Source: Coriobacteriia bacterium
Lineage (GTDB): Bacteria; Actinomycetota; Coriobacteriia; Coriobacteriales; Atopobiaceae
Reading direction: 5' to 3'
Length of the DNA: 64,000 nucleotides
NCBI GenBank assembly: GCA_030530145.1
Contig: JAUMVN010000001.1
Span: 124,001-188,000 of the forward strand
Shown: positions 17,925 through 26,500 of the stretch, piece by piece
How positions within the stretch are numbered: position 1 is the stretch's first letter
Layout: every line of letters begins with the position of its first letter
Notes under the pieces: model-generated
What the model was told of the DNA's origin: nothing
Databases searched by the model: none
What the model saw: only the letters and a program-made list of their open reading frames with translations
Made by a program: the position numbers and the translations under genes

Positions 17925-17978
17925 TTAGACCTCGGTGGCGTCGGCGGGCCCAAACGATGCTGAATCTTCTGTGTTCAC
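17925..17978 (-). CDS. Candidate 17-residue small ORF in the ilv upstream region
   Basis: GTG at 17978 is preceded by GGAGG with an ideal 8-nt gap and reads (M)NTEDSASFGPADATEV then TAA. It lies between a plausible promoter (18038-18067) and the terminator at 17746-17775, so the unit looks like either a leader-peptide attenuator for the ilv operon or an independent small-protein gene. It is not rich in Ile, Leu or Val codons, so classical branched-chain attenuation is not supported. After the stop the RNA can form GGCGAG-CGAA-CTCGCC. Other than these elements, 17781-18090 holds nothing recognisable. Confidence 0.4.
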   Translation of the reverse strand: MNTEDSASFGPADATEV

Positions 17979-18037
17979 TGGACTCGCCTCCTTCGTCGGT
18001 CGCTTTGTGGGTAGCGACGATTTTCTTTGTTGATTCG

Positions 18038-18067
18038 AGTATCCCCACAGCCGAGCGGCTTAATCAA
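18038..18067 (-). promoter_or_regulatory. Candidate promoter upstream of the small ORF
   Basis: Minus-strand TTGATT (18062-18067), an 18-bp spacer and GATACT (18038-18043). It sits directly after the rplT terminator, as expected for a new transcription unit; the 5' UTR can form GTCGCT/AGCGAC. Confidence 0.45.
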
Positions 18068-18095
18068 TTGATTCAAAGACAGCCGCGAACGGCAT

Positions 18096-18134
18096 GAAAA
18101 AGCCCCCGAGCGGCTGTGTCGTTCGGGGGCTTTA
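18096..18134 (-). terminator. Terminator of infC-rpmI-rplT
   Basis: Minus-strand stem AGCCCCCGAACG/CGCTCGGGGGCT with a TTTTTCATG tail, 21 bp after the rplT stop. Confidence 0.9.
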
Positions 18135-18154
18135 AATAAAAGCGACTATCTCGC

Positions 18155-18514
18155 TTAAGCCTCGAGGGCCTTCTTGGCCTCGGCGGCGATGTCGGCGAAG
18201 GTGTCGGCATCGGAGTAAGCGATCTCGGCGAGGACCTTGCGGTCGAGCTCGATGCCGGCGACCTTGAGGCCGTGCATCAGGGTGCTGTAGGAAAGGCCGT
18301 TCTGGCGGGCGGCGGCGTTGATGCGCTGGATCCAGAGGCTGCGGAACTCGCGCTTCTTGGCGCGACGGTCGCGGTACTGGTACTGACCGGAGTGACGGTC
18401 CTGCTCCATCATGCCGCGGAGGGTGCGGGAGGAAGTTCCGTAATAACCCTTGGTGCGCTCCTGGAGAGTACGGCGCTTCTTCTTGGAATTCACTGCGCGC
18501 TTAACACGTGCCAT
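18155..18514 (-). CDS. rplT: 50S ribosomal protein L20
   Basis: 119 residues, basic, matching L20 end to end (MARVKRAVNSKKKRRTLQ at the start, then KGYYGTSSRTLR and DRRAKKREFRSLWIQRINAA). It binds 23S rRNA early in assembly and in many bacteria represses its own operon. Last gene of infC-rpmI-rplT, 47 bp after rpmI. Confidence 0.98.
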   Translation of the reverse strand: MARVKRAVNSKKKRRTLQERTKGYYGTSSRTLRGMMEQDRHSGQYQYRDRRAKKREFRSLWIQRINAAARQNGLSYSTLMHGLKVAGIELDRKVLAEIAYSDADTFADIAAEAKKALEA

Positions 18515-18561
18515 TGATGATCAACTCCTTGGGATAAGAATCTCGGGGACGCGTGGGCGCC

Positions 18562-18756
18562 TTACTTGCCCATGCGGACGGAAACGGTCTTGGCCTGAGC
18601 GCCGGTGAGCTCGGTCTCCTGGCGGAAGCCGCGGATGCGCTTCGGGGACTTCTTGGTGAGGATGTGGCTCTTGAAAGCCTTGGCGCGCATGATCTTGCCG
18701 GTACCGGTCTTGCGGAAGCGCTTGGCGGTACCCTTGTGCGTCTTCATCTTGGGCAT
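18562..18756 (-). CDS. rpmI: 50S ribosomal protein L35
   Basis: 64 residues starting [18 protein letters not shown], typical L35. The ATG at 18756 lies 1 bp after the infC stop and follows AAGGAGAAC at the end of infC, so it is translationally coupled. Confidence 0.98.
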   Translation of the reverse strand: MPKMKTHKGTAKRFRKTGTGKIMRAKAFKSHILTKKSPKRIRGFRQETELTGAQAKTVSVRMGK

Positions 18757-18757
18757 G

Positions 18758-19333
18758 CTAGTTCTCCTTCTGGCTCTTGTCATCGTCAGAGGCCTTCTCG
18801 TCGAAGGCGCCCTTGATGGGGACGATGAGCATGTGCATGTTGCGGCCTTCCATCTGAGGCTTCGACTCGACCGTCGCCACGTCCTTGAGGTCCTCTGCGA
18901 GGCGGTCGAGCACATTCCGACCCTGCTCCGGGTGGGCCATCTCGCGCCCGCGGAACATGATGGTGATCTTGACACGGGCGCCCTTCTTGAGGAAACGCAC
19001 CACGTGGGCCTTCTTGGTCTCGTAATCGCCGACGTCGATCTTGGGACGGAACTTCATCTCCTTGATCTCGACCTTGGCCTGGTTCTTACGGGCCGCCTTG
19101 GCCTTACGGTCCTGCTCGTACTTGTACTTGCGGTAATCGAGCACCTTGCAGACCGGGGGCTCGGCGTTGGGGGCGATCTCAACGAGGTCGAGACCCTGGT
19201 CGTTGGCGATGCGCAGGGCGTCGCGAACGCCGAAGAGGCCGAGCTGGGAACCGTCGACGCCGATGAGTCGGCACGTGCGAGAAGTGATCTCCCCGTTAAT
19301 GCGAGGACCGTCGTTTCTGGCTATCGTACACAC
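18758..19333 (-). CDS. infC: Translation initiation factor IF-3
   Basis: About 190 residues. The N domain ([22 protein letters not shown]...[18 protein letters not shown]) and C domain ([17 protein letters not shown]...[19 protein letters not shown]) are complete; IF-3 proofreads initiator tRNA and start codons on the 30S subunit. A ~15-residue acidic/Lys C-tail is added. There is no ATG at the right place. GTG at 19333 touches the SD (AAAGGAAG-GTG), which is too close. ATA at 19324 lies 9 nt past the SD and gives (M)[12 protein letters not shown], the usual N-terminus. Rare AUU/AUC/AUA starts are known for infC autoregulation, so ATA may be the real start. Confidence 0.95.
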   Translation of the reverse strand: MCTIARNDGPRINGEITSRTCRLIGVDGSQLGLFGVRDALRIANDQGLDLVEIAPNAEPPVCKVLDYRKYKYEQDRKAKAARKNQAKVEIKEMKFRPKIDVGDYETKKAHVVRFLKKGARVKITIMFRGREMAHPEQGRNVLDRLAEDLKDVATVESKPQMEGRNMHMLIVPIKGAFDEKASDDDKSQKEN

Positions 19334-19365
19334 CTTCCTTTCGTGGAGGCCCCGAGGGCCGCCAT

Positions 19366-19401
19366 AGAAAATCTCCCGGCGCCAAGACAGCATCCGGGAG
19401 A
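19366..19401 (-). terminator. Attenuator-type hairpin in the infC leader
   Basis: Minus-strand TCTCCCGG (19394-19401) pairs with CCGGGAGA (19372-19379) and is followed by TTTTCT, 33 bp before the infC start. This is the position where L20-responsive leaders of infC-rpmI-rplT carry a regulated terminator in Firmicutes; that regulation is inferred here. Confidence 0.65.
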
Positions 19402-19588
19402 CAATAACCCCGCAGTGACCGCGAGGAAGCATTCTTTGTCTGACCAGACAGCTGCCCGAAAGGCGCCGTGTAGGTGGGGCCGTTCCGGCCCGCTTTTCCA
19501 ACCGAGGATTCTAGAGCAAGAAGCGCCCGCGGGCAAGGGGCAAAATCCGCGAGCCGCGGACGCTTCCATAATTGCTCCAAGAAACGCG

Positions 19589-20098
19589 CTACATCGGCAT
19601 CGTGGGGGCGACGAAGACGCGCGTCTGGTACTCGCGGTCGAGGTCGTAGAGGCCCTTGGGGTCGCTGCCGAAGAGCTGCATGTTCTTGATCATGTCGGAG
19701 GCGTTCGTCTCCTCCTCGCCCTGCTCCTTGACGAACCAGTCGAGCATCTGCATCGCGCGGAAATCGTGGACCTCGCTCGCCGCCGCGTAGCAGCGGTTGA
19801 TGCACTCGGTGATGTGCTTCTCGTGCGCCATGCCCGCCTCGAGGGGCTCGAGGTCGCTCGAGAAGGTCTTGTCCGGCTCGGCGATCGCGGCCATCTTGGG
19901 CGCGACGTCGTTGTCGAGCAGGTAGCGGCGCAGGATCTTCGCGTGGGCCACCTCCTCCTGGACCTGGATCATGTACCAGTTGGCGAAGCCCTTGAGGCCG
20001 CGGTCCTCGTAGTAGTCGGCGAAGGTGAGGTAGAGATAGGCGGAATAGAGCTCCTCGTTGATCTGGTGGTTGAGAAGCTCGGCAAGCTTGGCGTCCAT
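19589..20098 (-). CDS. ftnA: Bacterial non-haem ferritin
   Basis: 169-residue four-helix iron-storage protein, expected to form a 24-mer that oxidises and stores Fe in the cytoplasm. Ferroxidase-centre acids appear in HQINEELYSAYLYL (helix A Glu), QVQEEVAHAKI (Glu-Glu/His on helix B), CINRCYAAASEVHD and WFVKEQGEEE. ATG at 20098 follows AAAGGAACC. The 3' end has a short extension, VFVAPTMPM. Monocistronic, divergent from tRNA-Leu. Confidence 0.95.
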   Translation of the reverse strand: MDAKLAELLNHQINEELYSAYLYLTFADYYEDRGLKGFANWYMIQVQEEVAHAKILRRYLLDNDVAPKMAAIAEPDKTFSSDLEPLEAGMAHEKHITECINRCYAAASEVHDFRAMQMLDWFVKEQGEEETNASDMIKNMQLFGSDPKGLYDLDREYQTRVFVAPTMPM

Positions 20099-20193
20099 GG
20101 CGGTTCCTTTCTTTGTCGTTGTGTTGCCTTTTGTACGGTTCTATACCCGCGGCGAGCGATTCTTATCTGTTACACTGAATCGGCGCAGAGCGC

Positions 20194-20275
20194 GCCCGAG
20201 TGGCGGAATGGCAGACGCGGCGGTCTCAAAAACCGCTGGGAGACCGTGTGGGTTCGAGTCCCACCTCGGGCACCA
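20194..20275 (+). tRNA. tRNA-Leu (anticodon CAA)
   Basis: 82 nt including an encoded CCA (20273-20275). Acceptor GCCCGAG/CTCGGGC, anticodon arm GCGGT-CTCAAAA-ACCGC, long class II variable arm (TGGGAGACCGT) and T-arm GTGGGTTCGAGTCCCAC. Reads TTG. A -10-like TACACT lies at 20171-20176. Confidence 0.96.
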
Positions 20276-20286
20276 GAGAGCAGCAG

Positions 20287-20312
20287 GGCCCCTCACCAGA
20301 AGGGGCCTTTTT
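20287..20312 (+). terminator. Terminator of tRNA-Leu
   Basis: GGCCCCT/AGGGGCC stem and TTTTT, 11 bp past the tRNA. Confidence 0.9.
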
Positions 20313-20428
20313 CATGCCGTTCGCCCGTCTCCCCCGCACCTCCGCAAGTTCGGAAGGCTTCCAAACTCTCAAATGAGCCGATCGATTGTGCGTGCAAGCC
20401 ATTTACCTGCGAAAACACAGGATTAGGA

Positions 20429-20473
20429 ACAAGTTCGGAAGGCTTCCGAAGTTTGGAAGCCTTCCGAACTTGT
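20429..20473. repeat. 19-bp inverted repeat after the MBL gene, with an extra direct copy
   Basis: ACAAGTTCGGAAGGCTTCC (20429-20447), a 7-nt loop and its exact complement (20455-20473). An 18-bp direct copy, CAAGTTCGGAAGGCTTCC, stands alone at 20345-20362. The hairpin follows the stop at 20482 and probably acts as a terminator, though no T-run follows. The rest of 20313-20428 holds nothing recognisable. Confidence 0.8.
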
Positions 20474-20481
20474 GAGAAGGG

Positions 20482-21114
20482 CTAGAGGAAGGGGTTGCGG
20501 GCGAGCTCGGCGGCCATGGTGGTCGAGGGACCGTGCCCGCAGAAGAGGGTGGTCTGCGCAGGAATAAGCCCGGCCAGCCTGTGGAGCGTGGCCAGGATAG
20601 TCGCCTCGTCGCCGCCGTCGAGGTCCGTGCGGCCATGGCTGCCCGGGAAGATCGTGTCGCCGACGAAGGCGACGCCCTCAGCCGACCCGCCGCCGAGAAG
20701 GACGACACCGCCGGGGGTGTGCCCCGGGGCCTCGACGGCCTCGAAGGAAGCAGTCCCCACGCGGAGCACGTCGCCCTCGCGGATCTCGCGGTCGGGAAGG
20801 GGCGCGTCGTCATCGTAGGCGATGCCGATCTCCGAGACCTCGCCCGCGTGGGTCGCGCGCTCCGCGTCCGCAGGGTGTATCGCGTAGGGCGCGCCGGTCG
20901 CCTCCTTGAGCTTGAGCACGCCGCCGACGTGGTCGCCGTGGCCGTGGGTCGCGACGATCAGCCCCACGCTCACGTCGCCGAGCGCAGAGGCGACCTCGGC
21001 GCCCTGGCCGCCGGGGTCGACGACCATGCACGACCCGTCGCTGATGTAGGCGTAGCAGTTCGTCTGGAGCGGCCCAACCGCGAAGCAGCGCAGCTCGTCT
21101 TTTCCGGTCGGCAT
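20482..21114 (-). CDS. Metallo-beta-lactamase-fold hydrolase (glyoxalase II-like)
   Basis: 210-residue MBL hydrolase. Metal ligands are visible: THGHGDHVGG (HxHxDH, ~residues 57-66), VEAPGHTPGG (second His), FVGDTIFPGSHGRTD (bridging Asp) and LFCGHGPSTTM (last His). Length and motifs suit the small YcbL/GloB-like group hydrolysing thioesters; in many actinobacteria it follows rel, as here (9-bp gap), which is a positional and not a functional clue. ATG at 21114 follows GGAGGG. Confidence 0.87.
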   Translation of the reverse strand: MPTGKDELRCFAVGPLQTNCYAYISDGSCMVVDPGGQGAEVASALGDVSVGLIVATHGHGDHVGGVLKLKEATGAPYAIHPADAERATHAGEVSEIGIAYDDDAPLPDREIREGDVLRVGTASFEAVEAPGHTPGGVVLLGGGSAEGVAFVGDTIFPGSHGRTDLDGGDEATILATLHRLAGLIPAQTTLFCGHGPSTTMAAELARNPFL

Positions 21115-21123
21115 ATGCCCTCC

Positions 21124-23514
21124 CTAGCGCTTCTTGCCGAGCTGCTGGGCGCCCTCGCCGGGCATGAGGCGTCGCGCGTCGTAGACGGAGGGCACGCGGC
21201 TCACGATGGCGAGAAGGGAGTCGAGCAGGCTCGCGTCGGATATGGACACCAGGAAGCGAAGGCGCGCGATGCCCTGGCTCGAGGTGGTGGTGGCGGCCGA
21301 GAGGATGTTGCCCCCCGCGTCGCCGATGGCGATGGTCACGTCCTTGAGCAGGCCCATGCGGTCGGTCGCCTCGACGACGATCTCCACGCGGAACTCGGTG
21401 GCGCCGGAGGTGTCCCACGCGACGTCGATCATGCGCTCCGGGTGCACCATGAGGCTCGTGACGTTCGGGCAGCTCGCGCGGTGCACCGAGACCCCGCGGC
21501 CCCGGGTGATGAAGCCGACGATCTCGTCGCCGGCGACCGGGTTGCAGCAGTGCGCGAGATGCACCAGCAGGTCCGCGTCGCCCTTGACGACGACGCCGCA
21601 GTTCGAGCGCTTCTTCTTGCCCTTGGCCGTCTGGGTGATGGCGTAGGACTTCATGACGGGCTTGTCGCCGGCGAGCGCGCGGGCGCGGGCCGCCTTGGCC
21701 TCGGCCTCCTTCGCCGCGGCGGCGAGCTGCTCGGGAGAGCCCTCGTTAAGGATCTCCTCGATGCGGTTGGCCGCCAGGTTGGCGGTGACCTTGCCGGTGT
21801 AGACGCCCGCGAAGAGGTCGTCGGCGTCCTTGAAGTTGAGCGCCTCGCAGGCGCGCTCGACGGCCTTGACGGTCCTCTTCGCCCCGATGCCGTACCCGCG
21901 GCGCCGCAGCTCTCGGGCAAGAAGGACGCGCCCCTGCTCGGCGTCGTCCGACTTGGTCTCCGTCGAGAAGTACTTGCGGATCTTCGCGCGGGCCGACGGC
22001 GTGACCACGATGCTCATCCAGTCGTGGCTGGGCTTGGCGTTCTTGTTCGTCAGGATCTCGACGCGGTCGCCCATCCCGAGCTTGTAGGTGAGCGGGACGA
22101 CCGAGCCGTTGACCTTGGCGCCGACGCAGTGGTTGCCAACCTCGGTGTGGACCGCGTACGCGAAGTCGAGCGGCGTGGAGTCGCGGCGCAGGCTCATGAC
22201 CTCGCCCTTGGGGGTGAACACGAATATCTCGTGCTCGAAGAGGTCGACGCGGAGATTGTCCAGGAACTCGTGAGCGTCGTCGACGTCGTCCTCGACGGCC
22301 CAGTCCAGGCTGCGGCGGATCCAGTTGATGGTCGAGTCGATTGAGCGGTCCTCGGCGCTCATCTTTCCGCGGGAGTTGCCGGACTTCTTGTAGAGCCAGT
22401 GGGCGGCGATGCCGTACTCGGAGGCCTCGTGCATCTCGACGGTGCGGATCTGGATCTCGATGGGACGGCCGTCGGGGCCGACCACGGTGGTGTGGAGCGA
22501 CTGGTAGAGGTTGGCCTTAGGCGTGGCGATGTAGTCCTTGAAGCGGCCGGGCAGCGGGTGCCACAGCGTGTGGACGGCGCCCAGGGCCGAGTAGCAGTCC
22601 CCCACCGTCTGCGTGATCACGCGCAGCGCGATGAGGTCGTAGATCTCGGAGAACTCGCGGCCCTTGCGGGTCATCTTCTGGTAGATGGACCACAGGTGCT
22701 TGGGGCGCCCCGTGATCTGGAAATCCTTGAGGCCCACGCGCTTGAGCTCGTCCGAGAGGGTCTTCATGGCGACCTCGGCGTCGTCCTCGCGCTGGGCGCG
22801 CGAGTCCTGCACCATGCGGGCGACGCGCTGGTACTCCTCCGGCTCGAGCCAGAAGAAGGCGAGGTCCTCGAGCTCCCACTTGACGGAGCTCATGCCCAGG
22901 CGGTCCGCGAGGGGCGCGTAGACGTCCATCGTCTCGCGCGCCTTGAAGACGCGGCGGTCGGGCGGCAGCGCCGCGAGGGTGCGCATGTTGTGCAGGCGGT
23001 CGGCGAGCTTGATGATGACGACGCGGATGTCGTGGCTCATGGCGAGGAACATCTTGCGCAGGTTCCAGGCCTGCTTCTCGTCCATGGAGGCGACCTTGAC
23101 GCTCGTGAGCTTGGTCACGCCGTCGACGAGGTCGGCAACGGTCTCGCCGTACAGGCCCTTGAGCTGGTCCAAGGTGGCGGAGGTGTCCTCGACGGTGTCG
23201 TGGAGAAGGGCCGCGCAGATGGTGTCCTCGTCCATGCGCAGGTCCTTAGCGAGGATGAGGGCGACCTCGACCGGGTGGTTGATGTAGGGCTCGCCCGACC
23301 GGCGGCGCTGGTCGCGGTGATAGTCGGCCGCGAAGCGGTACGCGCTCTCGACCTTCTCGAGGGAGTCCTCGTCCATGTAGGAGCGGCAGGCCTGCTCAAG
23401 GAGCCGGAAGTTCGCGGCGGCAGGCGGCTGCTTGATGGTCGGCTTGTGCTTGGCCGCAGGCGTCTCCCCGACGGCGGGCGCGCCGCCCTCGGCGGGCACA
23501 GGCTTTGGTTGCAT
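21124..23514 (-). CDS. rel: Bifunctional (p)ppGpp synthetase/hydrolase
   Basis: 796-residue stringent-response enzyme of the RelA/SpoT (RSH) family. The HD hydrolase (HD at residues 105-106 in LLHDTVEDT, then KLADRLHNMRTL) is intact. The synthetase domain has KMTRKGREFSEIYDLIALRVI, YIATPKANLYQSLHT and IQIRT. TGS (VFTPKGEVMSL), helical, CHC zinc-finger (HCCNPVAGDEI) and ACT domains follow. A ~35-residue Ala/Pro-rich N-tail is extra. ATG at 23514 follows GGAGGG, 2 bp after the recJ stop, so coupling to the DNA-repair gene upstream is likely. Confidence 0.96.
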   Translation of the reverse strand: MQPKPVPAEGGAPAVGETPAAKHKPTIKQPPAAANFRLLEQACRSYMDEDSLEKVESAYRFAADYHRDQRRRSGEPYINHPVEVALILAKDLRMDEDTICAALLHDTVEDTSATLDQLKGLYGETVADLVDGVTKLTSVKVASMDEKQAWNLRKMFLAMSHDIRVVIIKLADRLHNMRTLAALPPDRRVFKARETMDVYAPLADRLGMSSVKWELEDLAFFWLEPEEYQRVARMVQDSRAQREDDAEVAMKTLSDELKRVGLKDFQITGRPKHLWSIYQKMTRKGREFSEIYDLIALRVITQTVGDCYSALGAVHTLWHPLPGRFKDYIATPKANLYQSLHTTVVGPDGRPIEIQIRTVEMHEASEYGIAAHWLYKKSGNSRGKMSAEDRSIDSTINWIRRSLDWAVEDDVDDAHEFLDNLRVDLFEHEIFVFTPKGEVMSLRRDSTPLDFAYAVHTEVGNHCVGAKVNGSVVPLTYKLGMGDRVEILTNKNAKPSHDWMSIVVTPSARAKIRKYFSTETKSDDAEQGRVLLARELRRRGYGIGAKRTVKAVERACEALNFKDADDLFAGVYTGKVTANLAANRIEEILNEGSPEQLAAAAKEAEAKAARARALAGDKPVMKSYAITQTAKGKKKRSNCGVVVKGDADLLVHLAHCCNPVAGDEIVGFITRGRGVSVHRASCPNVTSLMVHPERMIDVAWDTSGATEFRVEIVVEATDRMGLLKDVTIAIGDAGGNILSAATTTSSQGIARLRFLVSISDASLLDSLLAIVSRVPSVYDARRLMPGEGAQQLGKKR

Positions 23515-23516
23515 GG

Positions 23517-26500
23517 CTATCCCTCCCCCACGACGGCCCCGAAGCTCGGGGCGATCGGCCTCACGATATGGGCGCGAAGCTCTTCCTCGGGACAATGTAG
23601 CACCCAGTCGCAGAAGTCCTCGAACTCGTCTTTGCCTTGTAACCCCTCAAGATAGCGGACGGAACGCTCGAGGTCCATGCGCGCGGGCGCGGGGTTCATG
23701 CGGACGCGGCGGGCGTCGCCGAAGCCCTCGACGGAGAGAAACCCCAGCTCGGCGAAGACCCCGACGCCGCTCTCGACCTCAGCGGCGTCGATGGGCCCCG
23801 TGGGGTCGCAGGCCGCGGCGATCGAGAGGATCCTCTCCATGTCCATGGGGAAGCCCTCCTCGCCCGCCTCGCCGGCGAGCGTCCTCAAGGCGCGGTACAG
23901 GGCCACGAGGTCGCGGCGCTCCGGGGCGGCAGACGAGAGGATCCGGGCGTTCAGCCTGACGTCGCGGCCGCCGAAGAGCAGGTGGATGCTCGAGCGGGCG
24001 CCGTCGCGGCCCGCGCGCCCGCTCATCTGGTTGAACTCGACGCGCCCGAACGGCAGCGTGTAGAGGACGACGTCGCGTACGTCGGGGAGGTTCACGCCCT
24101 CGCCGAACGCGCTCGTCGAGACGATGCAGCAGAGGTCGCCGGCCCGGAAGGCCCGCTCGACGCGGCCGCGGACGTCCCTGGGGAGCCCCGCGTTGTAGAA
24201 CGCGATGCGGGGCGCGAGGTCGGGGAGCCGGTGCCGGAGCAGGCGGACGACCTCGACCGACTGCTGCCGGGAGGTGACGTAGACGATGCACTTCTCGCCC
24301 GACGAGACCAGGCTCACGAGCGCGCTCTCGCGGTCGTGGAGGTTGCGGTGGTCGACGATGGCGAGGTTCTCGCGCGCAGCGTCGTCGACGACGACGTCGG
24401 CCTCCCGTATGCCCAGGAGCCGGCAGATCTCGGCGCTCGACGCGTCGTCGGAGGTGGCGGTGACGCCCAGGCAGACGGGCTCGCCGAGCTCGCGGCGGAC
24501 GAGGGGCAGCTCGGCGTAGGCGCTGCGGTGCCCGGACCTCGACTCGCCCGCATGGTGGGCCTCGTCGACCACGAGGAACCGGACGCGGCCCGAGCGGGAG
24601 AAGCGGCCCGAGTGGATGGCGAGGAACTCCGGCGTCGTCAGGACGACGTCGAGCGAGCCGTCGCCGAGCGCCGCGAAAGCCGCCTTCCGGCCCTCCTCGG
24701 GCGTCTCGCCGGTGAGCACGGCGCAGGAGAGCCCCAGCGCGCCGAGGGAGCCCTGCATGTGATACGCCTGGTCGGCCACGAGCGCGCGCAGCGGGTAGAC
24801 GAAGACAGACGCCCCGCCTCCCTGCAGGGCCGTGCGCGCGGCGTGCAGGTGGAAGATGAGCGACTTGCCGCGGCCGGTCGCCATGACGGCGAGCGACGAG
24901 CGCCCCGCCGCGAGGATGTCGAGGGCCCGTTTCTGCGCGGGAAGAAGGCCGTGCCCGCCGATGAGCCTGCGCGCGAGCTCGGCCGTGAGCTCGTCTTCCC
25001 CCATGGAGCCGAGAAGGGCGGCGTCCGCCGGCGCGGGCACGCGCGCGACCGCGGCTGCGTCCGGGGAGGGGTCGCCCTCGAGGCACGCGTCCTCCAGGCG
25101 GCCCGTCTCCAGCCCGCAGGGTTCCTCGGGAGCGTCCTCGGCGCCGGTTCTCACCAGGACGTCCTTTACCATGAGCTTGGCCTTGGTCCTCCCCTGCCAG
25201 GTCTCGTTGACCGCCTCGAACACGATGTCGACCGCGCCGTCGCACTCGACGAGCCTCTCGGGCTCGGGGGCGCGGAACATGATCGCGGGCACGCATCCGA
25301 CGCCGTCCGTGGCAAAGAAGCGCAGGTGGGCGCCCTCGGCGCCGACGCGGGAGCGGTTGCGCATGCTGACGCCGCGCGCGGCCAGCAACGGCTTCTTGTT
25401 CCCTTGGCCGAAGGGCTGCAGGGCCTCGAGGGAGGCGACGGTCTGGACGTCGACCTCGCCCAGGCCGACGACCGCCGCGACCTCCTCGGTGCTCTCGAAC
25501 TGCTCGTCGGGCAGCTCCCTCAGCACGGCGTCGAGGCGCTCCCGGAACTCGTCGAGGCGGCCCGCGTCGCAGGTGACGCCGACGGCCCCGGCATGCCCGC
25601 CGAAGCGCACGAGGCAGTCGGAGCACTGCTCGACGGCGTGGAAGAGGTCGACGTCGCCCACCGAGCGGCCGCTGCCGCGGGCGACCCCGTCGGTTATCGA
25701 GAAGAGGATCGCGGGCACGTGGTAGCGGTTGACGATCCGGGAGGCGACGATGCCCTTGACGCCCTCGTGCCAGCCCTCGCCGCCCACGACGACGCAGCGC
25801 GCGCCGGCGCGGCCCTCGGCCTCGATCTTCGCCATGGCGTCCTCGGTCAGCCGCGACTCGATGGCGCGGCGCTCGGCGTTCGTCTCCTCGAGCTGCGTCG
25901 CCAGCAGCCCGGCCTCGCGTTCGTCGGAGGCCATGAGCAGGTCGAACGCCACGTCGGTGGTCCCCATGCGGCCGGCGGCGTTCAGGCGCGGGATGATGGA
26001 GAAGGGCAGCGAGTCCGAGGTCGCCTCGGAGAGCTGGATGTTGGCCGTTGCCGCCAGGGCCGCGATGCCGGGGCGCGGCCGCGCCTTCATGCGCTCGAGG
26101 CCGTCCGCGACGAGCGCGCGGTTCTCCCCCTGCAGCAGCATCATGTCCGAGAGGGTGCCGAGCATGGCGACGTCGGTGTACTCGCGCCACAGGTCCGGGC
26201 AGCCGAGCCTCTGCCCGAGCACCTGGACGAGCTTGAGCGCCACGCCGGCTCCCGCGAGCTCCCTCGAGGGGCAGTCGGCCGAGAGCTTGGGGTCGGTCAC
26301 CGGCACGCCCCTCGGGACGAGGTCGGCGGGCTCGTGGTGGTCGGTGACCACCACGTCGATGCCGCGCTCGAGGAGCTTCTCGACCTCCGAGGCGGCCGCG
26401 ATGCCGTTGTCGACGGTGACGACGAGCGAGGGCGAGCACGACGAGAGGACCCTGCGCATGGCCTCGTCGGAGATGCCGTAGCCCTCGCCGAAGCGGTGCG

